Shown here in pieces: positions 23,383-35,687 of a DNA stretch of 64,000 nucleotides. Within the stretch, counting starts at the first letter, position 1, and the number at the start of each line of letters is the position of its first letter. Under the pieces are notes generated by a model. It saw nothing but the letters and a program-made list of their open reading frames with translations, was not told where the DNA came from and did no database searches. A program made the position numbers and the translations under genes. The stretch spans positions 7,393,807-7,457,806 of the forward strand of contig NC_136017.1 of the NCBI RefSeq assembly GCF_048128805.1. The letters run 5' to 3'. This DNA is from Centroberyx gerrardi. Taxonomy: Eukaryota; Chordata; Actinopteri; Beryciformes; Berycidae.

Positions 23383-23779
23383 ATGAGTTCAGCCCAACCG
23401 CCAAGCACAAAAAAGATGGCAGAAGGCCCAGGATCCAGCCCCAGTCTCGACATCCCGTCCAAGAGGGCGAAAGTTGGCGAAAACCCAGCTTTAACAGAAG
23501 AATCCTCGCCGCCAGTTTTCATCCGTAAGCTCCGCAAGGCAGCAGTGGGCACAGGGTGTGATATCCGCCTCAGGGTGTCGGTGGCAGGATTTCCAAAGCC
23601 TTCGTTGGCCTGGTACCACAACGATGAGCTCCTTCCTCGGTCAGAAGCCCAGGACTCGGGGGGACTGTGGATACGGGACTGCCACACCACCGACGCTGGC
23701 CTGTATACCTGCGTGGCCACCAATGAGCTGGGGGAGGCGAGCAGCAGTGCCGTCTTGGCCATTATAGATCTTGGTGAAG
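23383..23779 (+). CDS. speg: speg exon with ATG and Ig domain 1
   Basis: The ATG at 23383 has a good context (AAAACCATGAG). A 30-residue leader with SKRAKVGEN precedes Ig1, with its Cys pair in GTGCDIRL and [12 protein letters not shown] and the Trp in [17 protein letters not shown] mirrors PPKRAKVG near the mammalian SPEG N-terminus, supporting this start. A GTAATT donor leaves phase 1. A C12 run sits 20 bp upstream of the ATG. Confidence 0.9.
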
Positions 23780-26700
23780 GTAATTACAAATAAACTGAGA
23801 TTTACTCTCTCTTTAGCAGGAAGACAAATGTTTTGCCAAGGTAAAAGTAAGAGACTGACAATGAATCCTCAAGTCGTGGTTGCAAGTATAATCATGTAAA
23901 AGACACAGTAACAACACTTTAGGGCCCCAAAGTACCAAAAAACTCTGTGTGACAGCTCTCAAGCCAGAATATGCATGACATGGGATTTTAGATTAGATTT
24001 CAGCTTCAAATGTTCTTTTATAAAGGTGGATGTTAAACAGTAGTTTCTTTAACATTTAAAAAAAAATAAAGACATTTTGTTGCATTACCCAGATGCCACC
24101 CAAATGGACTGATTACCTAACTACACTGATCTTGCATTTCCCATTGTTTAGAGCAGTGGTTCTCAAACTGGGGGTTGGGACCCCCAAGGGATCGTCAGAT
24201 AATGTTGGGGGTCACGAGATGATTTATGGAACAGACAAAAAACATATTTCTTCTACACAAATTTATTATCGTGTGATTTTTCTGAATATTCTCTCATTTT
24301 TGATTTTTTCTTGTGAAACACTGAATAGCTTTCAGCCTCAAAGTCTCCACTGATAATCAAATGAAACAACCTGAAAATGGAAAATAATTTTTTGGCTTAA
24401 CTGTTCACCACTCCGCATATGCAGCCTGTGATGGGGGTCGCGAGCAGGCATTGCTTCGTTTTAAGGGGTCACAAGCTGAAAAGTTTGAGAACCACATGGT
24501 TTAATTAGAGAATATTGGTTGGACCAAGATCTGATGGTAAAATTAGAGGACAGTTATAGAATTGATGGTTTCTTCTGTAACCAGTATAATATTTCTGTCA
24601 AGTGCACAAGTTCAAATCTATGAACACTAATTGGCATTCTCAACAGAGTGCCTAGGATAATACACTCTGCCTTTTATCATTACTTCATCCCATGAAACAT
24701 CATCCCTTTCAATGACAGTTCACCCAGACAGAACTAGATCCAAGCTGGCCTCTGTGTTTTAAGCATTAGACAGTAACGCTGTGTCTCATGTCTGTGGAGA
24801 AGGATTGGGAGACAGTTAAAATTAGCTTGTGGATGTAAATAGAGACTCAAATTGGGAGTGGGGGTGGAAGTGTCACCTGCCATTGCTTTCTATTAGCTAC
24901 ACAGCTGAACCCATCAACTCTTGAACCTTGCGGGTGATTGTTGTGTTTGCTGAGCTGAAGAAGCTCTTCTTCGGGGCACCTGGTAAGAATGGGGCTGCCA
25001 TTTTTACTCGGAGGATATGTTGCATTTAATGCAAGTCCTGAAGCACGGACAATTCCAACTAATGACCTGGGAAATCTCCTGGCGTTCAAGCCATTAAAAC
25101 AGAAAAACATTACATTGGCTACAGCTGTGAATACAATTAAGGCTGGTAGCAAGGGCCTATAGGCTACTGCTGGAAGATCAAAGCTTGTGGTCGACATCTA
25201 TTTGCAGTCATGTACCTATATTAATCCTTTTGTTGTATGATGTTGACTTTATTACCCAAGTGCAAACAGCATTACCTGGAATTTGCATGCATGTAGTTAG
25301 TGCCGCAGGGCAGTCAGTTAGAACATGGTTTCCATATCCATTTTGGAGCAGCCGAATGTGGACAAAGCGGGACAAAGATTAAGAGGTAATAATCTGATTA
25401 TCTCTGTGTTTCAAGACAGTTCAGCAGAATATCACTGCTGTAGAGGTTCTGTAACACTTCTGTAACACTTCTAAAATTAGAAAGCTTTGGGGGGATAGCT
25501 ATGCTCAGGGTGGTAGTTCTGTCGGCATAAATTCACATAGCAAAGCTGCAGCCTGAGAGAGATGAATTGGCCTTTTGAAAGGCTTCAGTAGGAGCAGCTC
25601 TTGTCTCCTCTTTCTCATCATCTGGCTCAAAGCTTCATTCTCAGTACAGTATGTCATTTCCTCACTCACTCACTCCTACTGTAAGCATATTCTTTGCATT
25701 TTCTTTGTTAATATATTTCACTATCTTCTTTATCACTTTATATCCTCCTTTTTTGTGATTTGCGATACACCACTATTGATCCCTGAAGGAAAAAATTGTC
25801 TTTTCTTTACCCTGTAACATTCCACCATGGGTCGGCCTCTTTATACTAAGAACTACTTGACTCGACTACTATGAAAGACCAGTTTGACCATCCAAACCTT
25901 GCTCAGTCCAATGGGAGGAGATTGAGAATTCAGATTGCAGAGGCACCCTGTCTTTGTCTCTTTGTCACTTTCAATTCCTGAGTGTCCTACATGTTATCTC
26001 CTCAGGCTGAGCCTAAGTCTAAATCTGCACTTATCTCAACTGCTACCCCTACATTCTTTGCATGACCCCCTTCTCTATTCCTCATTTTGTCCCTTCTTTC
26101 CCTGTTTATCCCTTCACCTCTGCCTTACAGAGATAATGATAGCATTTGTCAGTGCGGCTTCTGTGGCTTTTTTAAGCTCACCTCTTCTGCTGCCTCAGTA
26201 ACTGACTCTAGCCTGAGCAGTTACCAGGCCCGCATAAGCTCCTGCACTAACCCTCACCCAGCCCTGGTACACAGCAAAACACTTTAACTGCTTATTTACT
26301 ATAGTATTGAGGTTCAATATCTCATTTTTCTTAAGAAGAGACTTAAGAAGTAAAAAAAACTGGCGAGATAATTTCACTTATTTCCAGTGCAAATCAACTT
26401 GATTCAAGAAAGTTCTTGAAGCGCTGGAAACAAGTAAAATTGTCTCAATACTCTTCACTTTTAGGTATGATCGATCTGTTAAATATGATCAATCTGTGAC
26501 GTTTAATACATTCCGGGAGTTATTTTGTGATGAAGTGTTGTAATTTACTTTTCTGGTGTGCCCACTTTACCTCAACCTGCCTCGTCTACTCAAAGGTGGG
26601 CGTATGGGTAAATACATATAGCTAGTAGCTAGCCAACTAGTTTGTGAACATTGGGGTGTGTCTGTGATCACGGCGGCACTTCTTAATGAAAACGTTACAT

Positions 26701-27899
26701 GTATTGTGGCTGCATTGCATTCTGGTCTATTGAGGCTACTGTTGGTGGAGAAATTGGTCTCTGTGCCTCTTCTACAATTAATTTCTCCCTGCATGATTGT
26801 TGAACGTTGGTGTACAATGGTGAGTGTAGAAAGAAACCCTTGCTCTTTGATTCTGATGAAACAAAACCTAACGTTTACCAATGATGTTTTACATAGCTGA
26901 AAATGTTCACTCCATTGTAGCTTTTGGAAATATTTCATTGTGATGTCACATCGTCTACGTTTGGCTGGTTATCTGTGGGAATAAGAAAAATATATCACCA
27001 AACAACAAATAGCCAATACCGCCAATAGCGTTTTAACAGTATTTGTAACACTGTACAGTGTATGGTAAAGTTTTCCTTTAAGGCCGACTATAAGACTTAA
27101 GTGATACATTGTAATGAGACATTTTTGCACTGCACCCAGGCCCAGTCCTGCTATCAGCTCTGTCCCCTGTCACCAAGCCCCGAGCCGCAGCCTGAGCTTC
27201 AGTATCAGCACTGATACCCAAACCCCAGACCTACTCTTAGCACCAGCATCACGGTTACCAACACCCATGCGAACGCTTAAAATGACGTGTAGATTGATTT
27301 GTAGGCCGGGCATACCACACAGCACTGGAGCGTCTTGTTTAGTTATCCACCACCCTGCTCCAGCCTTGTCAATAACACAAGTCTTACACCACAACTACAC
27401 CTGGATGCTTTGCTCTCCAATTGAAATTCATTTATCGCAAATGATGGCATCTATTACCACTGCATCATTGCACTACAGATGCATTACACTGTGTCAAAAA
27501 TTGCAATGAATATTTATTGAAACCCCAAATTCTACCAAGCGGTGATTTTCTGCATTGTTTAGTGCCTAATGAGCAGAAATGATTTTATTAGTCATTTCCA
27601 TAGCTGGCTCATCACTGGGATACTGCCAAAGCGCTAAATTACGATTTGCAAGAATGTTATTTCAAGAATAACATCGCATTTGGCCGTGTAACCACGCCTC
27701 ATCAGTTTCACGTCATCCATTTGATCCTTGTGTAGAACTCTGAACATGGTTTACAGCAAGATCATTGTATTGTAGATTAGATTCGATCATAGCCTTACTG
27801 CCTTTGCCTGTAGAGAAAGTAGACAGTTGAGCTGACATGTCACCAACTCTCACACTATGATGAGGCATGCATGGTTCAGCTGTCATATCACTCAGCACC

Positions 27900-27968
<69 letters not shown>

Positions 27969-28111
27969 CCCTCTTTTTTTTTTTTGCTCATCTCTCTTCA
28001 ACCTGCTGTCAGGACCCTGCCTGTTCTCCTGTATCTGTTTTCTGACCTCTGTCTCCCTCTTATGTTTCTCTCTCTCTCCCTTTGTCTCTTTGCTTCTTTT
28101 CCTCCCTCCCT

Positions 28112-28157
<46 letters not shown>

Positions 28158-28320
28158 AACCTTTGCTAGATTCACTTCACTAAAAATGTATGTAACAGGG
28201 CTACTGGACAGTACAGATAACATGTTTTCTCCCATGTTTTCTCTTTTGCCTGTTCTCAGTGTCCTAGTGGTATTTCCTTTCTGACCTTTGTCTCCCTCTT
28301 GTGTGTGTGTGTGTGTGTGT

Positions 28321-28367
<47 letters not shown>

Positions 28368-28533
28368 CCCCCCCCCTAACTTTTGCTAGATTCAATTTAC
28401 TATCTGTATGTATCTAACAGGGCTACTGCACATCGCAAATAACATGTAACATTATTTTTTTCTCAACCTCTCTGTTGCCTGTTCTCTGGGTCCTAGCTGT
28501 TTTATTTCCTTTCTGACCTCTGTCTCCCTCTTA

Positions 28534-28579
<46 letters not shown>

Positions 28580-29603
28580 TGTGGTTATTTATGGCATGGT
28601 ATGTGCCTGCCAGTGGCCTGGTGCACTAGTGATGTGTAGATACTGCCGGCCCCCTTCTCCTATTGCACCAGCAGACATCACAGGTAATTATAGCATCACC
28701 ACGGTCAAGACGCGGCACTGTCACACTCAATCACTATCACCATGATGAAAGAGAGACGGGGAGGGCGTGTTGGGGGGACTGTGTGTGTGTGTGTGTGTGT
28801 GTGTTTGTGAATGCACAGGTGTATGTTTGTGAAGGTGTGTGTATGTGTATGTGCACATGTGCGTAGATGAGTTGTGAGCTTGTGTGCAGTTAGTATTAAT
28901 GGCTGTAAACAATTTTACAGTGTTGATCAGTGAGTCAGACATGACTACGTGCATGACTGTCGCTTTAAGATATCAGCCTGAGAGATCAGACCAATCAGAA
29001 ACCAGACCGGTGCTGTGTCACAAGTCTAGACTACTTTATTGACGTCACCCTCTGGCGTATAGGCTAGCTTTTGATTAACATACTGCCAGGCATCCAAAGG
29101 CAGACGCAACAGTTTGATGGAAGCTCCCAACAAGTGGCGCATCAGTCACCTGTGGTATTTTATTCTATTTTTATAAAGGGAGATCATAGTTGTATTCAGA
29201 CCTAGTAGTATGATAGTCCCAAAGATGACCTGCAGTTATTCATAACCTAACATTTAAAAAGGTCTCTGCTGCTTCTTCCCTGAAGGCACTTGAATCCTTT
29301 CAAAGATAACATATCTATGAAAGATTGTGCTCATATTTGCATTTGTGTTGTGTAACTGACCAGTTAGTTTAGCTGAGGTAGATGCAGGAACATGTTCTAC
29401 ACTTGTTACAATTATGGGTCTGCCACTTGACTCAACCACAATGGCTGGATATATGAATTTATGAACATTTTAATTCCAAAATAACAAATGTGACATCTCC
29501 CTTTTTTCCCCAAAAAAATAAATAAAAATTACAAACTCAAAAAATGAAAGCAGATTATGGTACTTTTTAAGTATTCTTTAGTAACTTAACACTTTAACAC
29601 ACC

Positions 29604-29641
<38 letters not shown>

Positions 29642-32600
29642 ATATGCTCGAGATATAAATATAAATAAATATATAAAATTCATTCACTCATATAAATTAG
29701 TTTTGCATTTAAAACTTAGATAAATCTTTCTTACAACCAGTAATATCACTTTTTTTCAAGTAGCTTGTATTCTTCAGTCATTCTGAATTGACTGATATAG
29801 TCAAAACGTCTCTATTCTTTGCCATTTTGTTTGCCTTGAAGGGAGGTCTACTGTAAGTACTGTAGTAGCACAACTTGCTCTACCATTTTGAGAAAAATCA
29901 ATTCACTTATCATAAACAAACAGTTGGCTTTGTTAGCTAACTAACTGGCCACCGGGCATAATAAGCAAATAAATGGTGCTCATGTTAACATTTAACTATT
30001 TGCCACTAACGCTTTCTTCTGATAGAATATGTTAGCTATTATGCAAATGTTAGCTGTTATGCAAATCAGATGTGCTTACAATATGTCAGTGATGGTTACA
30101 TTGAGCAACAAGCTGGCATTACCTATCACAGGCAAAATAATCAGTTATAATCAGTCAAAAATGGCACAGAAATTAACCATTTCTGTTGAATTCTTTTGAG
30201 ACGGCCATTTATAAATGTAATCAGCTGTTCACAGCCGTTGTTGCCCAAAAGGTGTGGAGCTCCATTATGTCCACCAGAGGGTGCGTTACGTCACCTGAAA
30301 GTCATCTATACAGTGACAAAAAGACAAACTGACACATTAATAGACAGGGTTCAATCCTAACATTACTATAAAGGACAGACAGCTCTAAAAATAAACTTAC
30401 AGTATGGTCAGCATTTGATATTTGTATGCATGAGGCAGTTGTATATCAGTCGTGGTGATCTATAATCACATACATATTTAGAGTCCGATAGACGCCAAGC
30501 TTGTTCTATACATACAGTCATACAGTTTGAACTTTATTTTTAACTCAAGCAAAGCTACAGTGTTATTTTCACCTCCAACTCCAAGGTTTATGAGCACCTC
30601 GCCGTCTGAAATAGATCGGCCTCACTTTAGCCAGTGTCCTAACTGTGTCATTGTCCCACACTGTATGTGTGGGACAATGTGTGTATTAATGTGTGTATGT
30701 GTGTATTAATGCTCTTTTACAACATGTCCGCCTTGCATTGCAGTAGCCAAACGCCTCTCAGTCCAAGCACAGTGACCCACACAGGACAGCAAAGGTCGTT
30801 TGTGTGCAGCAGTGTGTCTGTGTTTGTGAGTGTGTGTGTATGTGTGTGTGTGGGTGTAATCTCCAGCTATAACCAGGGGGCCAGGTTCTCTGTAGGGGGG
30901 TACAGAGGGAGAGTACAGTACAACAGGAGGGGGTGTACTATACCCCACTCGAAATAGACTGCTGGAGTTGGCAGTCAAAGTTAGGGAGGACGGGGGAAGA
31001 CAGGGAGAGGGCAAGAAACAGAAACATGGGCTGAGGAAGATAGAACGTAAGGCTAGGGAACAGTTAAGGTCCAGCAGCCATCTTAGAGCGCACATCCTTG
31101 CCTGGCCAATACGGCCGCAATTCACGTCGGAGGACAAGCCATTTTAAAGACCTCACCTCAAGAGGAGATGTAACCGAGGAGAGTGGCCATGCTGGAGCCA
31201 TTTTGAGGAAGATTCCCTCTCTTTGGCGAGGTGCTTCAACTGGAAAGCCTTGAGGAAAGAGCGCGATCTGAGTGGCTCTTCTTCTGTCGGGGTTTGAACA
31301 TGAACTCGGAGGAGAAGTTCAGTTGGGGAGAAGTAGCCATCTAGTGGGTTTTCAAAGGAACACACAGGGGAAACGCGCCAAGCAAAAAGCCAAGAGCCAT
31401 GATACGGAAGGAGCTGCTCGATGCACGGAAGGCTTTGAGAAATGTTGGGGACAGTGTGAGCGGGCCGAGGAAGAAGAAGAAGCTGAGAGGTGAGTGGGAG
31501 CTGGTATTAAAGAAAAAACAAAGGTACATTAACACATACACACCTTTACAAAATTAGTTGTTGGGGACTTAACAGCCGTGTATAAGCAGACACATATCTT
31601 AAAGGTGCAGCCAAAGTGGGACAGTTGTCATGAAAATCAAAACAAGGCAATGCACTTGTCCTTGTTTGGATTAATCTTGTCTCTCTTGTGTTGTCCTACC
31701 CTAATTAGCGTAGTTATTCATGGATACTATTTGTAGTCTCTTTATAAGAGTATGTGTGTAGCCTAAATAGATTTTGCAAAAGAATCTTATTCTCTTTAAG
31801 TTCTCTTTAAGATATAATACTACAAATATGGACGTGCATAGTTGCCCATAAACGCTCAAATCAGTTGTTTTCACTGTGAATTTCAAATGGATCCCATTTT
31901 AAACTACTTCAAGAAAATGGTGATGGAAATGACATCACTGCCCTATCCTTCTCACTCAAGTGGTAGCCTGGGACCAGCACATACAAACAGGTGTTCGTCC
32001 AAAAAAAGGCATCTTATGCGCCCGATCCCCCACTAATGAGGAAGCTATTCACAGAATTTCCCTTAAGGTAACACCCGAAATGTGAGAGGTTGCATTTAAA
32101 GGTGCTGTCGAGTGTCAACTCGGGACTGAAAAAATGAAATTTAAAAATACCTATATCCATCATTCTCTTTATTTTTTCAGGACGCAGTTGGGTCCTGCGA
32201 AACCCCAGGTGTTTGTGCCTCAAGCCCGTCTGTCTGTCTGCTCGGTCGCTGCGGTCACATGTTTGATGACTATTACAGGCCGTAGGCACAGAATAGCATT
32301 CCTGCTCTCGCCATTTCTTATCGAGTCAGTCTTGTCAGGACTGTGACTGACTTAAATAAGGCATACTGGAGCAGAGATAAACTGCAGTTGTTTGATGATT
32401 TCACATTCCCTAAATATTATGCTTGGGTGGAGATAAGGTACAATTAATTAGGTTGTATATCCCCATGAGGCGGCCGGGCTCTGAGGCAATATTTAAGGGC
32501 GGAGCCAACGCCATTTCCTCCAGTGTTTGGTCTGGCAGAGGGTGTGTTTGTGTTCCATCCCAGTGGTACACAGTCATTCACAGGGACCCTCGGGGATTTG

Positions 32601-34756
32601 GTCAGGATTAGGTGATAGGATTGGGTTGCAGTGTGACTGTCAACACTGGCCACTGCCATGTGGGATTTCCAAGCCACCTCGCCATGTGAACTGAATCGAC
32701 ACACCGCTGTTCACATTTGTCTCTAAAGGGTCTTGAACTAATCAGTGAAATCACCTGGTAGTAGTCTTTGGTTGGAGCAAAAACCTGCATACAATCGGCC
32801 CTCCATGGCACACAGTTGAATACCCGCCGTAGTCGATGCTCCATTCGAGAAGATGCAGACTAACTGTTATATTGTTTTTGTTATACGTTTTACTGCTTAG
32901 ATTGCTTACTGTATTATTCTTAGATGAACATCAACCAGACATAAGCTAGCTCTAAGCAATCAAAGCAATTTCACTTTGAAGCTAAAGCAAAGTCTTCCCC
33001 TCATAAACCACAAAATGTAACTTTATTACTGTTCAAACCAGTTATAAACTAGCATTAAGGCATTAAGCCATCAGCACAAATTTTCTTGTCAGCTAAGCCA
33101 GTGCCTTCCCCAATTCCCACACACATTCAAATGTTACTATATGCTGGTTTTAATGAACAGATGTTGTTTTGCAAGTTTGTTTATTTTTTTATTTTTTGCA
33201 AGCCCAGTGCTTTCCCTCACAGAAAAATGATCAAGAATATTCAAAGTAACTGCGGAAAATATTATATATATATATATTTATATTATATATAATGCGTGAT
33301 ATAATATGGTAGATATGATATGACTAAAAAAAACAGCAACAATGTGATTAAGATGCAACAGCACCAGGGCCTGTTTTCTGTTGCAGAGAGATGATGCCAG
33401 GCTTGCTGCTGATAAAGCTGTACGCCTGGAGGCATCCATCAAGGCTGCTCCACAGAAAGCTGGCCCCTGTCACAAAATCAATGGGTGTCCGTGAAGTCCG
33501 CTCACTTTCTCATTGTTTTACGCTAATTAAACAGTACGCTCCAAATTGCGCCAGTCCAAATGTGTATCCCGAAGTCTGTTTAATTCTCATCCATAATTTC
33601 TCAATCTCACCTGCAAAGTGAGTGTCAAAGCCAGAGGAATATACCTGTCATGTCTTTAGTGCAGGAGTGTCAATGTAATGGAGACATTTAAACTTGACTT
33701 TTAAAAACAAATGTGTCTGTGTGTCTTGTTGGCACAGGCTTGTCTGGACCATGTGTTTAGATAAATAATGAGTTTAGGGTTGGTTTATGTCCAAGTTTGT
33801 ATCTACTGTCGGTTTGACTAGTGTGGTTGAATAAGCTGCACTGCTAGGGACAATGTGGCCCTCTTGCACCATCAGGTTGAAAGGATCCATGATCCAGATT
33901 AAGACGATTGATTTGCCCCCATTTGAGGTAAATCAAATTACCTTTGGCCTCATGGCCTAATGGCAGATATTTTGTGTTACCCCACCTACAGATTGGCTGA
34001 AGCTGAATAGCTGTGGCTTTCAAGGGGTATAAAAGCCCAATCTCACAAGGGACATTTCCAAGCAGCATGAAATGAAAGCTCCACCACCTCATCTGACTTC
34101 TCATTGGACGACGGTCATGGAAGCTTGTGTTATGATGGGCTTATTGATCCTGGGTGTTTGAACTGTTACTTAGGGGGTGTATCCCGTATCACGCATAAAG
34201 CATTGGTATTGATTACTGCACTCTCTGTTGGACCGAATGCCTCTCACTGGTGATAGATGGAGGAGGGGAGCGAGGCGGGGGAGGGTGAAGAGAGGGAGGT
34301 TTGCTAAAATAACAATTGCGAATATCCATGCACAGCAAGCCACCGCAGTTAGGGATGTCTTTGGTGAAAAAGGGATTATTGACTTGAAATTATGCTGTAA
34401 AAGGGTAACAATCACATCATCACTGTCACAGTTAAATGGGGATAAAGAAGCTAATGATCAGATTCACGATCCACATTCACTGGGAATCTGGCTTTCACTG
34501 ATTCATGGCAGTAATAAGTCTTGCATATTGATTCTGTTTCCAAGGCCATAAACAGTAACATGCCTCACTCAACACCGTTAAAAAGCACATTGTTCAGCAA
34601 AGCCAGGCAGCAGTCAAGTAAAAAAAAGAGCTGTGCTGAAATGTTAAAGAGGATTCTGGATGGTTAGCTCTTGACTTGGATCTGGGTCTGGCTGTAATTA
34701 TTTTTAGATTCATGTGATGGATGAGGTGTAGGGAACACAGATGTGTCCGTGTGTCC

Positions 34757-34787
<31 letters not shown>

Positions 34788-35651
34788 AGAGAGAGAGAGA
34801 GGGGGGGGTAGGAAGTAGTCGCACATTCTCGTCACGCTTCCCTTGCTCTCAACAAATAAGACATCCTTGAGGAGGGCAATCAGCATTTAGAAAGATTCCC
34901 TTTGTCTGAACTATATAGACATAAATATTCACACTAGATATTTTAGTGATATGAAAGTAAGTCAATAGTGGATCATTTTACCTTCATCAGGCAAACTTTT
35001 CTTCCAGTTGTGATTAAATGAAATGTGCCACACTTTGTATCCAACGCAACAAAACAAATGTATGAATTTGTGTCAAAGATGAGGCTTTTTTGCTAGGTTC
35101 TTTTGTGTTTTTAGACTAAATTGTGCAAAAGTCACGTTTATTTGTCCACCTATATGTTGTTACATGATGATAGGTTATGGATGAATTTGTAGTCCGAGGG
35201 GGGAGCTGCATTTTACCTACCAGTGCAAATAGCCCATGGCTACTTAAGGCTGCGATAACCTTGACCCTATACAGTGGGTGATCCTGGGAGACATGGAATA
35301 TGGATGTATAATTGATGGCCTATGGGTGAGCAAGCTGTTCTGCTGACCTGACCATCCTTAGAGAGAGAAACAAAGAAAAAGGTGGAGAGGATAGAGTGAG
35401 AAGAAGAGGGAGCGCTTGGATTTAGGATTTCTTTTTGTTTGTTTTTAGGAGGGTGCGGTCAGGGGGGAGGGTGGGCACATGCGTGGTTTCTCAGGTAAAC
35501 AGAATGGAGAAATATTTCACTCACTTTCTCCCGCTCTTCCTCATCCCCCCATCCTCTCTCAAGTCTAGCCATCTCTCCCTCTCTATCCTGATCTATGCCT
35601 CTCCCATTCTCTCTCTTTGCTGTCCTTCTCTTTGTTTCTTTGCTTCCTTTC

Positions 35652-35687
<36 letters not shown>

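Larger units (their letters stand above)
23780..31050. other. Large first intron of speg, 5' part
   Basis: No exon was recognised. The region holds an hAT-like MITE (24154-24498), a triplicated unit with CT microsatellites (27900-28580), GT repeats (28780-28860), an AT repeat (29603-29646) and the hairpin at 30649-30679. Other stretches (26560-27080, 29030-30295) look like old repeats. The latter carries an exact TGACGTCA at 29040-29047 and a CCAGAGGGTGCG/CACCCTCTGG pair of inverted motifs near its two ends. Confidence 0.5.

Noticed and set aside
23340..23762. 140-codon minus-strand frame opposite the Ig1 exon
   Set aside because: Exact antisense of a coding exon that clearly encodes an Ig domain. 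No independent support.
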